DNA of 64,000 bases from Streptomyces sp. BK340 (GTDB lineage Bacteria > Actinomycetota > Actinomycetes > Streptomycetales > Streptomycetaceae). The translations under genes were made by a program, and so were the position numbers. The notes under the pieces are model-generated. The model was not told where the DNA came from and ran no database searches. It saw only the letters and a program-made list of their open reading frames with translations. Shown piece after piece: positions 33,769-42,310 of the stretch (position 1 is the stretch's first letter; every line of letters starts with the position of its first letter). Location: NCBI RefSeq assembly GCF_007827595.1, contig NZ_VISR01000017.1, forward strand, positions 153,492 to 217,491, written 5' to 3'.

Positions 33769-33780
33769 CCGCCCCGCCGG

Positions 33781-33824
33781 GCGACGGCGCCCTTCCCCTG
33801 TCGAGCGGGGAGGGGCGCCGTCGC
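33781..33824 (+). terminator. Very stable hairpin terminator after the doxX-like gene
   Basis: GCGACGGCGCCC (33781-33792) pairs with GGGCGCCGTCGC (33813-33824), extended by TTCCCC/GGGGAG (one T-G pair) to about 18 bp with an 8-nt loop. It starts 13 nt past the stop codon. Confidence 0.85.
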
Positions 33825-33960
33825 TCATGTGCGGGGGTGCCGTCGCCGTCGAGCACGTGCGTGAACACGCTGTGTCGACACATGTGCCCCCCCGAACCCT
33901 CCTGTCACACCCCCGGCGTACGCTGTATGGCTGTCATGGGGGAGCAACGGGGGAGTTGTC

Positions 33961-34560
33961 GTGTGGGAGAGCGTGGGGGCACTGGCCGCCGGTCCATGGA
34001 TCTACGCCATGGTGGCCCTGTCGGTACTGCTCGACGTCTTCGTGCCCGTGCTGCCGAGCGGAGTGCTCGTCATCACGGCGGCCACGGCAGCGGCGGCGGG
34101 TACGGGCGCGGCGACGGGTGACGTGCCGGACATCTTCGGCCTGATCCTCTCCGCCGCGACGGCCTCGGTCCTCGGTGATCTGGTGGCCTACCGGCTGGCC
34201 TGGCGGGGCGGTGAGCGCCTGGACCGCGCGATCGCCCGGTCCCGCCGCCTGACCGCCGCGCAGGAACGTCTCGGCGAGGCCCTGTCCCGGGGCGGTGGCG
34301 CCCTGGTCGTCCTGGCCCGCTTCGCGCCCGCCGGGCGCTCGGTCGTCTCGTTCTGCGCCGGTGCCGCCCACCGCCGCGCCCGCGACTTCGTCCCCTGGTC
34401 CGCCCTGGCGGGCCTGTCCTGGGCCGCCTACAGCGTCGCCCTCGGCTACTACGGTGCCCGCTGGCTGGGCGCCACCTGGCTGGCCACGGGTGTGTCGGTG
34501 GCGGCGCTCTTCGGTGCCGGTGCCGCGGCCGGGTTCCTGATGCGGCGGCGGCCGGCGTAG
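33961..34560 (+). CDS. DedA/VTT-domain membrane protein
   Basis: This 199-residue membrane protein has the DedA/SNARE-associated (VTT) fold: PVLPSGVLVI near the first re-entrant loop, LGDLVAYRLAWRGGERLDRA in the cytoplasmic amphipathic region, and the family motif L-A-R-F-A-P-A-G-R-S-V-V-S-F-C-A-G (normally F-x-R-x-x-P-x-x-R). DedA proteins act as lipid scramblases or flippases. GTG start at 33961, preceded by GGGGGAG. Confidence 0.88.
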   Translation: MWESVGALAAGPWIYAMVALSVLLDVFVPVLPSGVLVITAATAAAAGTGAATGDVPDIFGLILSAATASVLGDLVAYRLAWRGGERLDRAIARSRRLTAAQERLGEALSRGGGALVVLARFAPAGRSVVSFCAGAAHRRARDFVPWSALAGLSWAAYSVALGYYGARWLGATWLATGVSVAALFGAGAAAGFLMRRRPA

Positions 34561-34637
34561 CCGTCCGGACACCCGGCCGCCCCCCCGCGACGGCCCGCCC
34601 GGGGGCGGGGCCGAGGAGGGCGGAGGAGCGGCAGCGG

Positions 34638-35282
34638 TCAGCAGCTCGCCAGGTCGTTCGTCAGCGCGGTCTTCTCCGCGGAGTCGACCGAGAGGTCGTA
34701 GTAGTACTTCACCTGCACCCAGGCGCGGACGTAGGTGCAGCGGTAGGACGTCAGCGAGGGCATCCAGGTGGCCGGGTCCTGGTCGCCCTTGGCCTGGTTC
34801 ACGTTGTCGGTGACGGCGAGAAGCTGGGGACGGGTGACGTCGTTGGCGAAGGCCTGGCGCTGGGCGGTGGTCCACTTGCTCGCCCCGGAGTCCCAGGCCT
34901 CGGCGAGCGGCACGAGGTGGTCGATGTCGAGGTCGGAGGCGGCCGTCCAGGTGGCGCCGTCGTACGGGGAGTACCAGCTGCCGCTGGTGGCGGTGCAGGA
35001 GGAGTTGGTGACGACGTTCGAGCCGTCCCGCTTGAGGATCCACTCGCGGGTGTTGCAGGTGCCCGAGATGGTGATCCAGGTCGGGAAGAGGTCGCGGTTG
35101 TAGCCGGTGCGGTTCTCGGTGGCCACGGTCAGCTGGGAGAGGTAGCTGCGGGCGGTGGCGGCGCTGACCGGCGTGGGGAGCGCGGCGGAGGCGCTCGGGG
35201 AGTTGAGCAGGGCGACGGAAGCTATGAGTCCGGTAAGGGCGGAGAGTATGCTCAGACGTCGACGCGCGTAGAACTTCGGCAT
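34638..35282 (-). CDS. Secreted HNH (DUF1524-type) endonuclease
   Basis: This 214-residue exported nuclease has a signal peptide (MPKFYARRRLSILSALTGLI, cut near SASAA/LPTP). The core is D-L-D-I-D-H-L-V-P-L-A-E-A-W, the first catalytic D-H of the beta-beta-alpha-metal fold, followed by LLAVTDNVNQAKGDQDPATW, which supplies the N and metal-side residues. Six cysteines suggest disulfides suited to the outside. It likely degrades extracellular nucleic acids for nutrition or defence. The ATG at 35282 was chosen for the signal peptide and GGGAG upstream. Divergent from the Mn-riboswitch transcript. Confidence 0.92.
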   Translation of the reverse strand: MPKFYARRRLSILSALTGLIASVALLNSPSASAALPTPVSAATARSYLSQLTVATENRTGYNRDLFPTWITISGTCNTREWILKRDGSNVVTNSSCTATSGSWYSPYDGATWTAASDLDIDHLVPLAEAWDSGASKWTTAQRQAFANDVTRPQLLAVTDNVNQAKGDQDPATWMPSLTSYRCTYVRAWVQVKYYYDLSVDSAEKTALTNDLASC

Positions 35283-35402
35283 GCGAACTCCCTGGTGGGG
35301 TGGGGGTGTTGGAGCGCGAGCGAGGGAATGCTCGCGGTGCCGTGTTGCCAGAGGGTGAGCGCCCGGTAAGAACTTAGTGACGTGTCCATGACACGACAAG
35401 CT

Positions 35403-35432
35403 TTACGGCGGAACTTTCGCGTCGCGTACTAT
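35403..35432 (+). promoter_or_regulatory. Promoter upstream of the yybP-ykoY riboswitch
   Basis: TTACGG (35403-35408) and TACTAT (35427-35432) are separated by 18 bp. Transcription would begin near 35439, just before the conserved AGAAGGGGAGTAG of the aptamer. Confidence 0.5.
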
Positions 35433-35439
35433 GGGACGC

Positions 35440-35555
35440 GCAGAAGGGGAGTAGCTCTTCGCCGGACCGTCGACATACTGCTCAGCCAGCCTGAGCCGGC
35501 GCCCGGAGGCGGATCCCTGCAGGACCGCCCAGCGAGACCTTCGGCAAGCAGTGCA
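35440..35555 (+). ncRNA. yybP-ykoY (manganese-sensing) riboswitch
   Basis: The highly conserved aptamer sequences are present in order: AGAAGGGGAGTAGC near 35441, then CGTCGACATACTGC near 35467, then CGAGACCTTCGGCAAGC near 35533 (consensus GACCTTTGxC). The two L1/L3 segments that form the Mn2+ pocket are intact. A perfect 10-bp hairpin follows (CGCCCATGCC at 35556-35565 with GGCATGGGCG at 35570-35579), a candidate expression platform. The gene behind it is a TMEM165/GDT1-type Mn exporter, the classic target. Confidence 0.9.
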
Positions 35556-35656
35556 CGCCCATGCCCCACGGCATGGGCGCCGAGTGTGCTGCCATGCCGA
35601 GGTGTCTCATGTGAGGTTCAGCACTCTCGGCGGGGCAGCCCCCGACCGATTGAGGA

Positions 35657-36241
35657 ATGTTGATCAGCATCACCGTGACGGCGCTCGTGTTCGGCGTCAT
35701 CTTCCTTGCCGAACTGCCGGACAAGACCGCGCTCGCCGGCCTCGTCCTCGGCACCCGCTACCGCGCCTCGTACGTCTTCGCGGGTGTCGCCGCCGCCTTC
35801 CTGCTCCACGTCGTGCTCGCCGTCGCGGCCGGCAGTGTGCTGACCCTGCTGCCCCAGCAGATCGTGCACGCGATCACCGGTGTCCTCTTCCTCGGTGGGG
35901 CCGCGGTGCTGCTCATGAAGAAGGATGAGGACGAGGAGGAGATCCGCAAGCCGGCCGGCCAGTCCTTCTGGAAGGTCGCGGGCACGGGTTTCATGCTCAT
36001 CCTCGTCGCCGAGTTCGGTGACCTCACCCAGATCATGACCGCCAACCTCGCCGCCCGTTACGACGACCCCGTCTCGGTCGGCCTCGGCGCGGTACTCGGT
36101 CTGTGGGCGGTTGCCGGGCTCGGCATCGTCGGCGGAAAGGCCCTGATGAAGCGGGTGCCGCTGCGGCTGATCACGCAGATCGCGGCCCTGCTGATGCTGG
36201 GGCTCGGCGTGTGGAGCCTGTACGAGGCCGTGGCGGGCTGA
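35657..36241 (+). CDS. TMEM165/GDT1 (UPF0016) family Mn2+ exporter
   Basis: This 194-residue membrane protein consists of two homologous three-helix halves, each with the family signature: E-L-P-D-K-T at about 19-24 and E-F-G-D-L-T-Q at about 119-125 (consensus E-x-G-D-K/R-T/S). The variants LPD and GDL-T are conservative. Family members export Mn2+ (or Ca2+) and are induced by excess manganese; the upstream yybP-ykoY riboswitch agrees. A charged His-free loop (KKDEDEEEIRK) joins the halves. The ATG at 35657 has GAGG only 1-2 nt upstream, so the TTG three bases later may be the true start. Confidence 0.93.
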   Translation: MLISITVTALVFGVIFLAELPDKTALAGLVLGTRYRASYVFAGVAAAFLLHVVLAVAAGSVLTLLPQQIVHAITGVLFLGGAAVLLMKKDEDEEEIRKPAGQSFWKVAGTGFMLILVAEFGDLTQIMTANLAARYDDPVSVGLGAVLGLWAVAGLGIVGGKALMKRVPLRLITQIAALLMLGLGVWSLYEAVAG

Positions 36242-36386
36242 ACTGAACGTTCGGTGAACCCTCACCGACGGTGGTGGCGGACCCGCGCCATGTTTTGTAC
36301 CGTGGAGGAACAAAGTGGTTCCCGCCCGTTTTCCCTGACCGGCGGGCGGGGCCGCCTTGTCCCGTTCTCCCCTTTTGGAGCTGCCG

Positions 36387-37052
36387 ATGCCGGCCACCGT
36401 CCCCACCGTGCTCACCGCCCGTGCCCTCCTGCTCGACATGGACGGCACCCTCGTCAACTCGGACGCCGTGGTCGAGCGCCTCTGGCGGCGCTGGGCCGAG
36501 CGGCACGGACTGGACGGCGACGAGGTGATGGAGGTCGTCCACGGGCGGCAGGGCCACGCCTCGATGGCGGTGCTGCTGCCCGGGCGGCCGGTGGAGCAGA
36601 ACCTCGCCGACAACGCCCGCATGCTCGCGGAGGAGACCGCCGACGTGGAGGGCGTGGTCGAGGTCCCGGGTGCGGCCGCGTTCCTCGCCTCGCTGCGGGG
36701 TGTGCCGCACGCGCTGGTCACCTCCGCAGACGTCGCCCTGTCCACCGCGCGCATGGCCGCCGCCGGGCTGCCGCTGCCCGAGGTGCGGATCACGGCCGAG
36801 TCGGTCGGTGCGAGCAAGCCCGACCCCGAGGGCTTCCTGAAGGGGGCTGCCGAGCTGGGGATCGATCCGCGGGAGTGTGTGGTCCTCGAGGACTCCGGCG
36901 CCGGTATCGCGGCCGGCCTGGCCGCCGGGATGCAGGTCGTGGGCGTAGGGCCGCGGGCCGCCGCCCATGGGCCCGACGTGGTCGTGCGGGACCTCATTCA
37001 GGTGCGGGTGGAGGTCGTGGGGGATGGATCCATCCGTCTGCACGTGGGATAA
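36387..37052 (+). CDS. HAD-IA family sugar-phosphatase-like hydrolase
   Basis: This 221-residue HAD hydrolase has motif I D-M-D-G-T-L-V-N-S near residue 15, motif II V-T-S-A, motif III K-P-D-P-E-G-F, and motif IV V-V-L-E-D-S-G-A-G-I. The helical cap type and length match beta-phosphoglucomutase/DOG-phosphatase-like enzymes that dephosphorylate small sugar phosphates. The ATG at 36387 is preferred (GGAG 6 nt upstream) over the TTG 30 nt earlier. It is the last gene before a dispersed repeat. Confidence 0.92.
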   Translation: MPATVPTVLTARALLLDMDGTLVNSDAVVERLWRRWAERHGLDGDEVMEVVHGRQGHASMAVLLPGRPVEQNLADNARMLAEETADVEGVVEVPGAAAFLASLRGVPHALVTSADVALSTARMAAAGLPLPEVRITAESVGASKPDPEGFLKGAAELGIDPRECVVLEDSGAGIAAGLAAGMQVVGVGPRAAAHGPDVVVRDLIQVRVEVVGDGSIRLHVG

Positions 37053-37057
37053 GAGGG

Positions 37058-37190
37058 TTTCTCGCCCCCGCCGCCCCTACCCGTCCCATCCCCAGGGGCT
37101 CCGCCTCTTCGCCCCCGCCAGGGGGCTCCGCCCCCTGAACCCCCGATCGGCCTGAACGGCCTCGTCCTCGAACGCCGGACGGGCTGAGAC
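37058..37190. repeat. Dispersed streptomycete intergenic repeat (about 130 bp)
   Basis: The sequence contains the block GCCCCTACCCGTCCCATCCC, then AGGGGGCTCCGCCCCCTGAA (itself a hairpin, AGGGGGC/GCCCCCT), and TCGAACGCCGGACGGGCTGA. This succession is familiar from many Streptomyces intergenic regions. It lies directly after the HAD gene and may act as its terminator. Confidence 0.7.
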
Positions 37191-37260
37191 GAGGCCGGCC
37201 TTTCGGCTTGCCGAGTCGGGTGGTGGGTGGGCAAAGGCCGGGGGTCCAGGGGGCGGTGGC

Positions 37261-38202
37261 TCACGGGGCCGTCGTCTCCGACTCCAGGCTCTCCCGGGTG
37301 GTCGGCCCGTACACGCCGAGGGGGTCGTCCGTGAGACCCCGGGCCCACTGGTACGTGCGTACCGCGTCCTCCACGGGGCGTGCGAAGACGCCGTTCACCG
37401 CGTCGTCGTAGAGGTTCAACTGCTTCAGGCGAAGCTGGAGTTCCGTGACCTCCGGCCCCTTGTCGCCGCGCTGCAGCACCGGCGCGGAGGCGGTGGGCGC
37501 CGCGTTCGGGGTGCCCTTGGCCGTCGCCGAGGGTGTTGCGGAGGAGGAGGGGGACGCGCTCTGGGAGCTGGTCGGGGTCGGGGTCGGAGAAGCCGACGTG
37601 GCCGTGGCCGTGGCGCTCGGGGTCGGGTCCGGCGACGGGGACACGGGCGGTGAGGAGGGGTGGGGCGAGGCAGGCGCCGCCGCGGCCGACGAGGTGCCCG
37701 GTGCCGTCGTCGCGGGGACGCTCGGGCGTACCTCCTGAGCCGCCCGGTCCCGGGCCGGCGGGTGGTACGAGAACAGCCCGCTCGCCATGCCTGCCGCCGC
37801 CACGACCGCGATCGCCGCACCGGCGACGGACAACAGGACCGTACGGCGGGAACGACGCGGTGGCTCCTCGTCCGCCGGGCTCGCGCCGGGCCCGTGCGGT
37901 GGCTCCTGCTCGAAGAGGCTCAGGTCGGCGGTGCTCGCGCCGGGCATCGGTCGCAGGGGAAGAGTGGCCTCGACGGCCGGCACCGGGCGTGTCTCGGCCG
38001 CCGCACCCTCGTCCGAGGCACCCGCGACCTCCACATACGGGCGGATGCGCAGCGGGTCGAAGTCCTCCGCCGCTGCCGCCTGCGCCGTACGCGCCTCGCG
38101 CAGGGCGTCCGACGCCCGCTGGGTGCAGTCGCAGGACGGGGTGTTGTCCGCCCCCCTCGGCGCCCCGCATTCCGGGCAGGTGTGGCCCGTCGGTTTCGTC
38201 AC
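37261..38202 (-). CDS. Membrane-anchored peptidoglycan-binding protein with N-terminal zinc-finger-like motif
   Basis: This 313-residue protein has a cytoplasmic N-terminus with a C-x2-C...C-x-C motif (HTCPECGAPRGADNTPSCDC), one transmembrane helix at about 120-145 (TVLLSVAGAAIAVVAAAGMA), a long Ser/Thr/Pro-rich external spacer (about 165-240), and a C-terminal PG_binding_1 domain (VLQRGDKGPEVTELQLRLKQ to GVYGPTTRESL). It should tether the membrane to the cell wall. GTG start at 38202. The spacer resembles glycosylated stalks of other streptomycete surface proteins. Confidence 0.87.
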   Translation of the reverse strand: MTKPTGHTCPECGAPRGADNTPSCDCTQRASDALREARTAQAAAAEDFDPLRIRPYVEVAGASDEGAAAETRPVPAVEATLPLRPMPGASTADLSLFEQEPPHGPGASPADEEPPRRSRRTVLLSVAGAAIAVVAAAGMASGLFSYHPPARDRAAQEVRPSVPATTAPGTSSAAAAPASPHPSSPPVSPSPDPTPSATATATSASPTPTPTSSQSASPSSSATPSATAKGTPNAAPTASAPVLQRGDKGPEVTELQLRLKQLNLYDDAVNGVFARPVEDAVRTYQWARGLTDDPLGVYGPTTRESLESETTAP

Positions 38203-38363
38203 GCGTAAGTCCCCTCCCCTCGGGAACTCCCGAGTTTATGCAGACGTCCTCCACAACCACCGAACCGGGACACGCCGCAAACCGGACACAGAGGGACCTC
38301 AACAGGCCATAAACGGCAACACCGCCGAGGATGGTAGGAGTCCCAGAGCCCCGGGAGGTCCCC

Positions 38364-40403
38364 ATGCCCCTGGAAACGCACGCCACGGCGAAGGAGATGA
38401 AGGCCGCCGAGCAGGTCCCCGGCAACGTCTTCGTCTCGATCGGTGCCCTCCTGCTCGGGCTGCTGCTCGCCGCGCTCGACCAGACCATCGTGTCGACCGC
38501 GCTGCCCACCATCGTCAGCGACCTCGGCGGGCTGGAACATCTGTCGTGGGTCGTCACCGCCTATCTGCTCGCCTCGACCGCCGCCACCCCGCTGTGGGGC
38601 AAGCTCGGTGACCAGTACGGGCGCAAGAGGCTGTTCCAGACCGCGATCGTGATCTTCCTCATCGGGTCCGCGCTCTGCGGCATGGCGCAGAACATGCCGC
38701 AGCTGATCGGCTTCCGGGCGCTGCAGGGGCTGGGCGGCGGCGGGCTGATCGTGCTGTCCATGGCGATCGTGGGCGACATCGTGCCGCCCCGTGAACGCGG
38801 GCGCTACCAGGGGCTGTTCGGTGCCGTGTTCGGCGCGACCAGCGTGCTCGGGCCGCTGCTCGGCGGGCTGTTGACCGAGCACCTGAGCTGGCGCTGGGTG
38901 TTCTACGTCAACCTGCCCGTCGGTGTCGTCGCCCTCGCCGTGATCGCCACGGCCCTGCACATCCCGCGCCGGGGCGCGCACCACGTCATCGACTACCTCG
39001 GCACCTTCCTGATCGCCGCGGTCGCCACCTGTCTGGTGCTGGTCGCCTCCCTCGGCGGTACGACGTGGGCCTGGGGCTCCCCGCAGATCGTCGGGCTCGC
39101 CGTGCTGGGCGTCGTCCTCGCCGTCGCGTTCGTCGCCGTCGAGCGGCGGGCCGCCGAACCGGTCCTGCCGCTAGGACTGTTCCGCATCCGCACCTTCACC
39201 CTCGCCGCCGTCATCAGCTTCATCGTCGGCTTCGCCATGTTCGGCGCGATGACCTATCTGCCGACCTTCCTCCAGGTCGTGCACGGCATCTCGCCGACCA
39301 TGTCCGGTGTGCACATGCTGCCGATGGTGATCGGCCTGCTGCTGTCCTCGACCGCCTCCGGGCAGATCGTCAGCCGCACCGGCCGCTGGAAGGTCTTCCC
39401 GGTCACGGGCACCGCCGTCACCGCCATCGGCCTGCTCCTGCTGCACCGGCTGGACGCCCACAGCTCGACCGCCCTGATGAGCGTCTACTTCCTCGTGTTC
39501 GGCCTGGGCCTCGGCCTGGTCATGCAGGTCCTCATCCTCATCGTGCAGAACGCGGTCTCGTACGAGGACCTGGGCGTCGCCACCTCCGGCGCCACGTTCT
39601 TCCGTTCCATCGGGGCCTCGTTCGGCGTCGCCATCTTCGGCACCGTCTTCGCGAGCCGCCTCGGCGACCAGCTCACCGAGGCCTTCCGGGGCGTGCGTCT
39701 GCCGCCCGGTGTCTCGGCCGACGCGCTCCAGTCCGACCCGCGCAGCATCGCCGCCCTGCCGGCCTCGCTGCGCCCGGCGGCCCTGGACGCCTTCGCGACC
39801 TCCATCACCGACGTCTTCCTGTACGCCGCCCCGGTCGCCTTCCTCGGCTTCGTGCTGGCGTGGTTCCTGAAGGAGGACCCGCTGCGCGGCTCGGTCACCG
39901 CACCGGACGTCTCCCAGACCATCGCGCCCAACCCGGTCGAGCGCTCCTCCTACGACGAGGTGTGCCGCGCGCTGTCCGTGCTCGGCACCCGCGAGGGGCG
40001 CCACGAGATCTACCGGCAGATCACCGACCGGGCGGGGTACGACCTGCTGCCGGCCGCCAGCTGGATGCTGCTGCGCATCCGCAGGTACGGCTCGGTGGAG
40101 CCGGGGCAGCTCGCCGAGCGCACCGACGTCCCGATGGGGGCCGTCCTCGCCGCCGAACGCCAGATGGAGGAGCGGCACCTGGTCGACCGCGAAGGCCTGG
40201 ACCTGACCCTCACCGAGTCCGGCCGCGAGGCCGCCGAACGCCTCGCCAGGGCCCGCGAGGAGTCCCTGGCCGAGCTGCTCGGCGACTGGTGGCAGCCGGG
40301 CCGCTCCACCGACCTGGCCCAGCTGGTGAAGGAACTCACCGGCGAACTGTGCGGCTCGGAGCGCGAGCGCCCCCACGACGGGGCGCCGACCAGGCTCAGT
40401 TGA
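38364..40403 (+). CDS. MFS drug exporter (DHA2) fused to a C-terminal MarR-like winged helix
   Basis: This 679-residue protein has residues about 20-510 as a 14-helix DHA2 efflux pump (TM1 LAALDQTIVSTALPTIV; motif A GKLGDQYGRKRL; motif C GATSVLGPLLGG). Residues about 540-670 form a soluble domain with a MarR/PadR-like winged helix (LLPAASWMLLRIRRYGSVEP; AERQMEERHLVDREGLDLTL). The soluble part could sense drug or regulate the pump from the cytoplasm. The ATG at 38364 follows GGGAGG with 5-nt spacing. Its 3' end overlaps the convergent GNAT gene by 8 bp. Confidence 0.92.
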   Translation: MPLETHATAKEMKAAEQVPGNVFVSIGALLLGLLLAALDQTIVSTALPTIVSDLGGLEHLSWVVTAYLLASTAATPLWGKLGDQYGRKRLFQTAIVIFLIGSALCGMAQNMPQLIGFRALQGLGGGGLIVLSMAIVGDIVPPRERGRYQGLFGAVFGATSVLGPLLGGLLTEHLSWRWVFYVNLPVGVVALAVIATALHIPRRGAHHVIDYLGTFLIAAVATCLVLVASLGGTTWAWGSPQIVGLAVLGVVLAVAFVAVERRAAEPVLPLGLFRIRTFTLAAVISFIVGFAMFGAMTYLPTFLQVVHGISPTMSGVHMLPMVIGLLLSSTASGQIVSRTGRWKVFPVTGTAVTAIGLLLLHRLDAHSSTALMSVYFLVFGLGLGLVMQVLILIVQNAVSYEDLGVATSGATFFRSIGASFGVAIFGTVFASRLGDQLTEAFRGVRLPPGVSADALQSDPRSIAALPASLRPAALDAFATSITDVFLYAAPVAFLGFVLAWFLKEDPLRGSVTAPDVSQTIAPNPVERSSYDEVCRALSVLGTREGRHEIYRQITDRAGYDLLPAASWMLLRIRRYGSVEPGQLAERTDVPMGAVLAAERQMEERHLVDREGLDLTLTESGREAAERLARAREESLAELLGDWWQPGRSTDLAQLVKELTGELCGSERERPHDGAPTRLS

Positions 40404-40914
40404 CGGTCCCGGGGTCCGACAGGTCCTTGCGGAACCAGTGTTCGGCGTACCGGTCGTCGTTGTGGGGCCCGGTCTCCGCGTAGCCGAGCCGGGCGTACAG
40501 GGCGCGGGCCTCCACCAGGTCGCTGCGGGTGTCGAGAATCAACTGCCGGGCCCCCAGGGCGCGGGCGGCCTCCTCGGCGGCGGCGACCAGGAGCGCGGCC
40601 CCGCCCCGGCCGCGCATCCCCTCGTACACGAACACCCGGGTGAGTTCGGCCGTGTCCGCGTCCAGCAGCCGTACGCCCGCCGAGCCGGCCGGCTCACCGT
40701 CGTACCGGGCGATCAGCAACTGTCCGGCGGGCGGGGCGAGTTCGGCGCCCGTCCCGGCCGCGACCTCGCGCTCCAGCTCGTCCGGGTCGGTGCGGCGCCC
40801 CTCGTGCAGGAGGTACCAGCGGTCGCTGACCTCCGTGTAGTACGCCCGCCACAGTGCGGCGGCGGCCGGGCAGTCGTACGGTTCCGGGGCGATCTTCCAG
40901 GTCATGCGGGCCAT
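40396..40914 (-). CDS. GNAT family N-acetyltransferase
   Basis: This 172-residue GNAT protein contains AELTRVFVYEGMRGRGGAAL (acetyl-CoA loop R-G-R-G-G-A) and the final strand-helix LILDTRSDLVEARALYARLG followed by YAETGPHNDD, a pattern seen in small-molecule and aminoglycoside-like acetyltransferases. Substrate unknown. ATG at 40914, with an in-frame ATG at 40905 as alternative. It overlaps the MFS gene tail to tail and is divergent from the WYL regulator. Confidence 0.88.
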   Translation of the reverse strand: MARMTWKIAPEPYDCPAAAALWRAYYTEVSDRWYLLHEGRRTDPDELEREVAAGTGAELAPPAGQLLIARYDGEPAGSAGVRLLDADTAELTRVFVYEGMRGRGGAALLVAAAEEAARALGARQLILDTRSDLVEARALYARLGYAETGPHNDDRYAEHWFRKDLSDPGTVN

Positions 40915-41014
40915 TCTCGGGCGCCGTCACGGACCCTCCGCAAGCGAATATGAGAGACCTCCGACGGGTCCCGGACGGCTGCTGCCCAGGTGTGCGCACC
41001 GGAGACTGTCCGTT

Positions 41015-41734
41015 GTGAACCGAACCGATCGTCTCTACGCCCTGGTCGAGGAGTTGCGCGCCGCCGCACCCCGTCCGCGCAGCGCCCGCGCGCTGGCCCG
41101 GCGCTTCGAGGTCAGCGTGCGCACCATCGAGCGCGACCTGCTGGCGCTGCAGCAGTCCGGCGTGCCGATCCACGCGGAGCCGGGCCGCACCGGCGGGTAC
41201 GTGCTCGACCGGGAGCGCACCCTGCCCCCGCTGACCATCACCCCGGCCGAGGCGACCGCCCTGGCCGTCGGGCTGCACGCCCTCGCCGGGACGCCGTTCG
41301 CGGCGGACGCGCGCAGCGCGCTGCACAAGGTGCTGGCCGTGATGCCCGGCCGGGAGCGGCGGGCGGCGGCGCAGCTGGCCGGCCGGGTGCGGCTGCTCGT
41401 GCCGGCCGCGCGCCCGGCCCGGAGCGCCGAGCCGGTGGTGCCCGCCGCGCTGCGGGAGGCGCTGTCGGCGGGGAAGGTGCTGCGCCTCGCGTACGCCGAC
41501 GCGACGGGCGCGGCCACCGCCCGCGACGTCGAACCGCTCGCCTTCCTCGGCGGCGAGGAGCACTGGTACCTGGCCGCCTGGTGCCGGCTGCGGGACGCCC
41601 CGCGCGGCTTCCGCCTGGACCGCATCCGTACGGTCACGGCGCTGGACGAGCGGGCACCCGAGCGCGCCGTCGACCTGGCCGCGCTCGACACCCTCGGCTC
41701 CGACCTCGTCCCCCTCGGCGAGCTGGGAATGTGA
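41015..41734 (+). CDS. WYL-domain (YafY/DeoR-type) transcriptional regulator
   Basis: This 239-residue regulator has an N-terminal winged HTH (RLYALVEELRAAAPRPRSAR then RFEVSVRTIERDLLALQQSG) and a WYL ligand-sensing domain near 155-215 (W-Y-L in EEHWYLAAWCRLRDAPRGFR). GTG start at 41015. It is followed after 88 bp by a SnoaL-like gene on the same strand that may be its target, a common pairing in actinobacteria. Confidence 0.92.
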   Translation: MNRTDRLYALVEELRAAAPRPRSARALARRFEVSVRTIERDLLALQQSGVPIHAEPGRTGGYVLDRERTLPPLTITPAEATALAVGLHALAGTPFAADARSALHKVLAVMPGRERRAAAQLAGRVRLLVPAARPARSAEPVVPAALREALSAGKVLRLAYADATGAATARDVEPLAFLGGEEHWYLAAWCRLRDAPRGFRLDRIRTVTALDERAPERAVDLAALDTLGSDLVPLGELGM

Positions 41735-41822
41735 CGGCAATCACCGACAGGGGGGTGTCGCGGGCGAGGCGGAGGCTGGTGCCCGTTCAGATCAGCGACG
41801 GCTCGCACCGGAGGCACCAGAA

Positions 41823-42245
41823 ATGACGACCACGGCATCCCCGAACCCGACGGCCGGCGACACCCTCACGCCCGCCACCGGCAGCGCCCTCTTCGACCGC
41901 TGGACCGCCCTGTGGAACGGCGACTTCGACGACCCGGAGGCCTTCCTCGCGCCCGGCTTCCGCATCCGCTTCGGCAACGACCCCGACGACGCGGCCACCG
42001 ACGAGATCCACGGCCCGGCCGGCATCGTCTCCTTCATCTCCGCCTTCCGCACGCAGAGGCCGGGGCTGACGTACGCCGTCGAGGGGACCCCGCTGGTGGA
42101 CGGTGCTCTGGGGCAGGTCGCCTCCCGCTGGTACGTGACCGGGCCGGGCGGGCTGCACAAGAGCGGGATCGACCTGTTCGAGGTGACGGACGGGCGCATC
42201 GCGACCGTGTGGTCGGTCACCGGGCTGCGCCGCTTCGCGCCCTGA
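41823..42245 (+). CDS. SnoaL-like/NTF2-fold protein
   Basis: This 140-residue NTF2-like protein has the N-terminal helix LFDRWTALWNGDFDDPEAFL, a central strand pair and a C-terminal IDLFEVTDGRIATVWSVTGL, matching the SnoaL_4/polyketide-cyclase-like cone fold. The fold hosts both small hydrolases/cyclases and ligand binders; the catalytic identity is unclear. ATG at 41823; the preceding WYL regulator probably controls it. Confidence 0.85.
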   Translation: MTTTASPNPTAGDTLTPATGSALFDRWTALWNGDFDDPEAFLAPGFRIRFGNDPDDAATDEIHGPAGIVSFISAFRTQRPGLTYAVEGTPLVDGALGQVASRWYVTGPGGLHKSGIDLFEVTDGRIATVWSVTGLRRFAP

Positions 42246-42310
42246 CGGCCGTTTGTGGTCCGCCCGCCGGGGTCACCCGGGGGGAGAACCGGCCGAAGGA
42301 GAGGTGGGCC

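Noticed and set aside
37040..37200. Repeats examined as a possible CRISPR array
   Set aside because: The repeated pieces are hairpin arms of one dispersed element, without regular spacers; no array or cas gene anywhere in the window.
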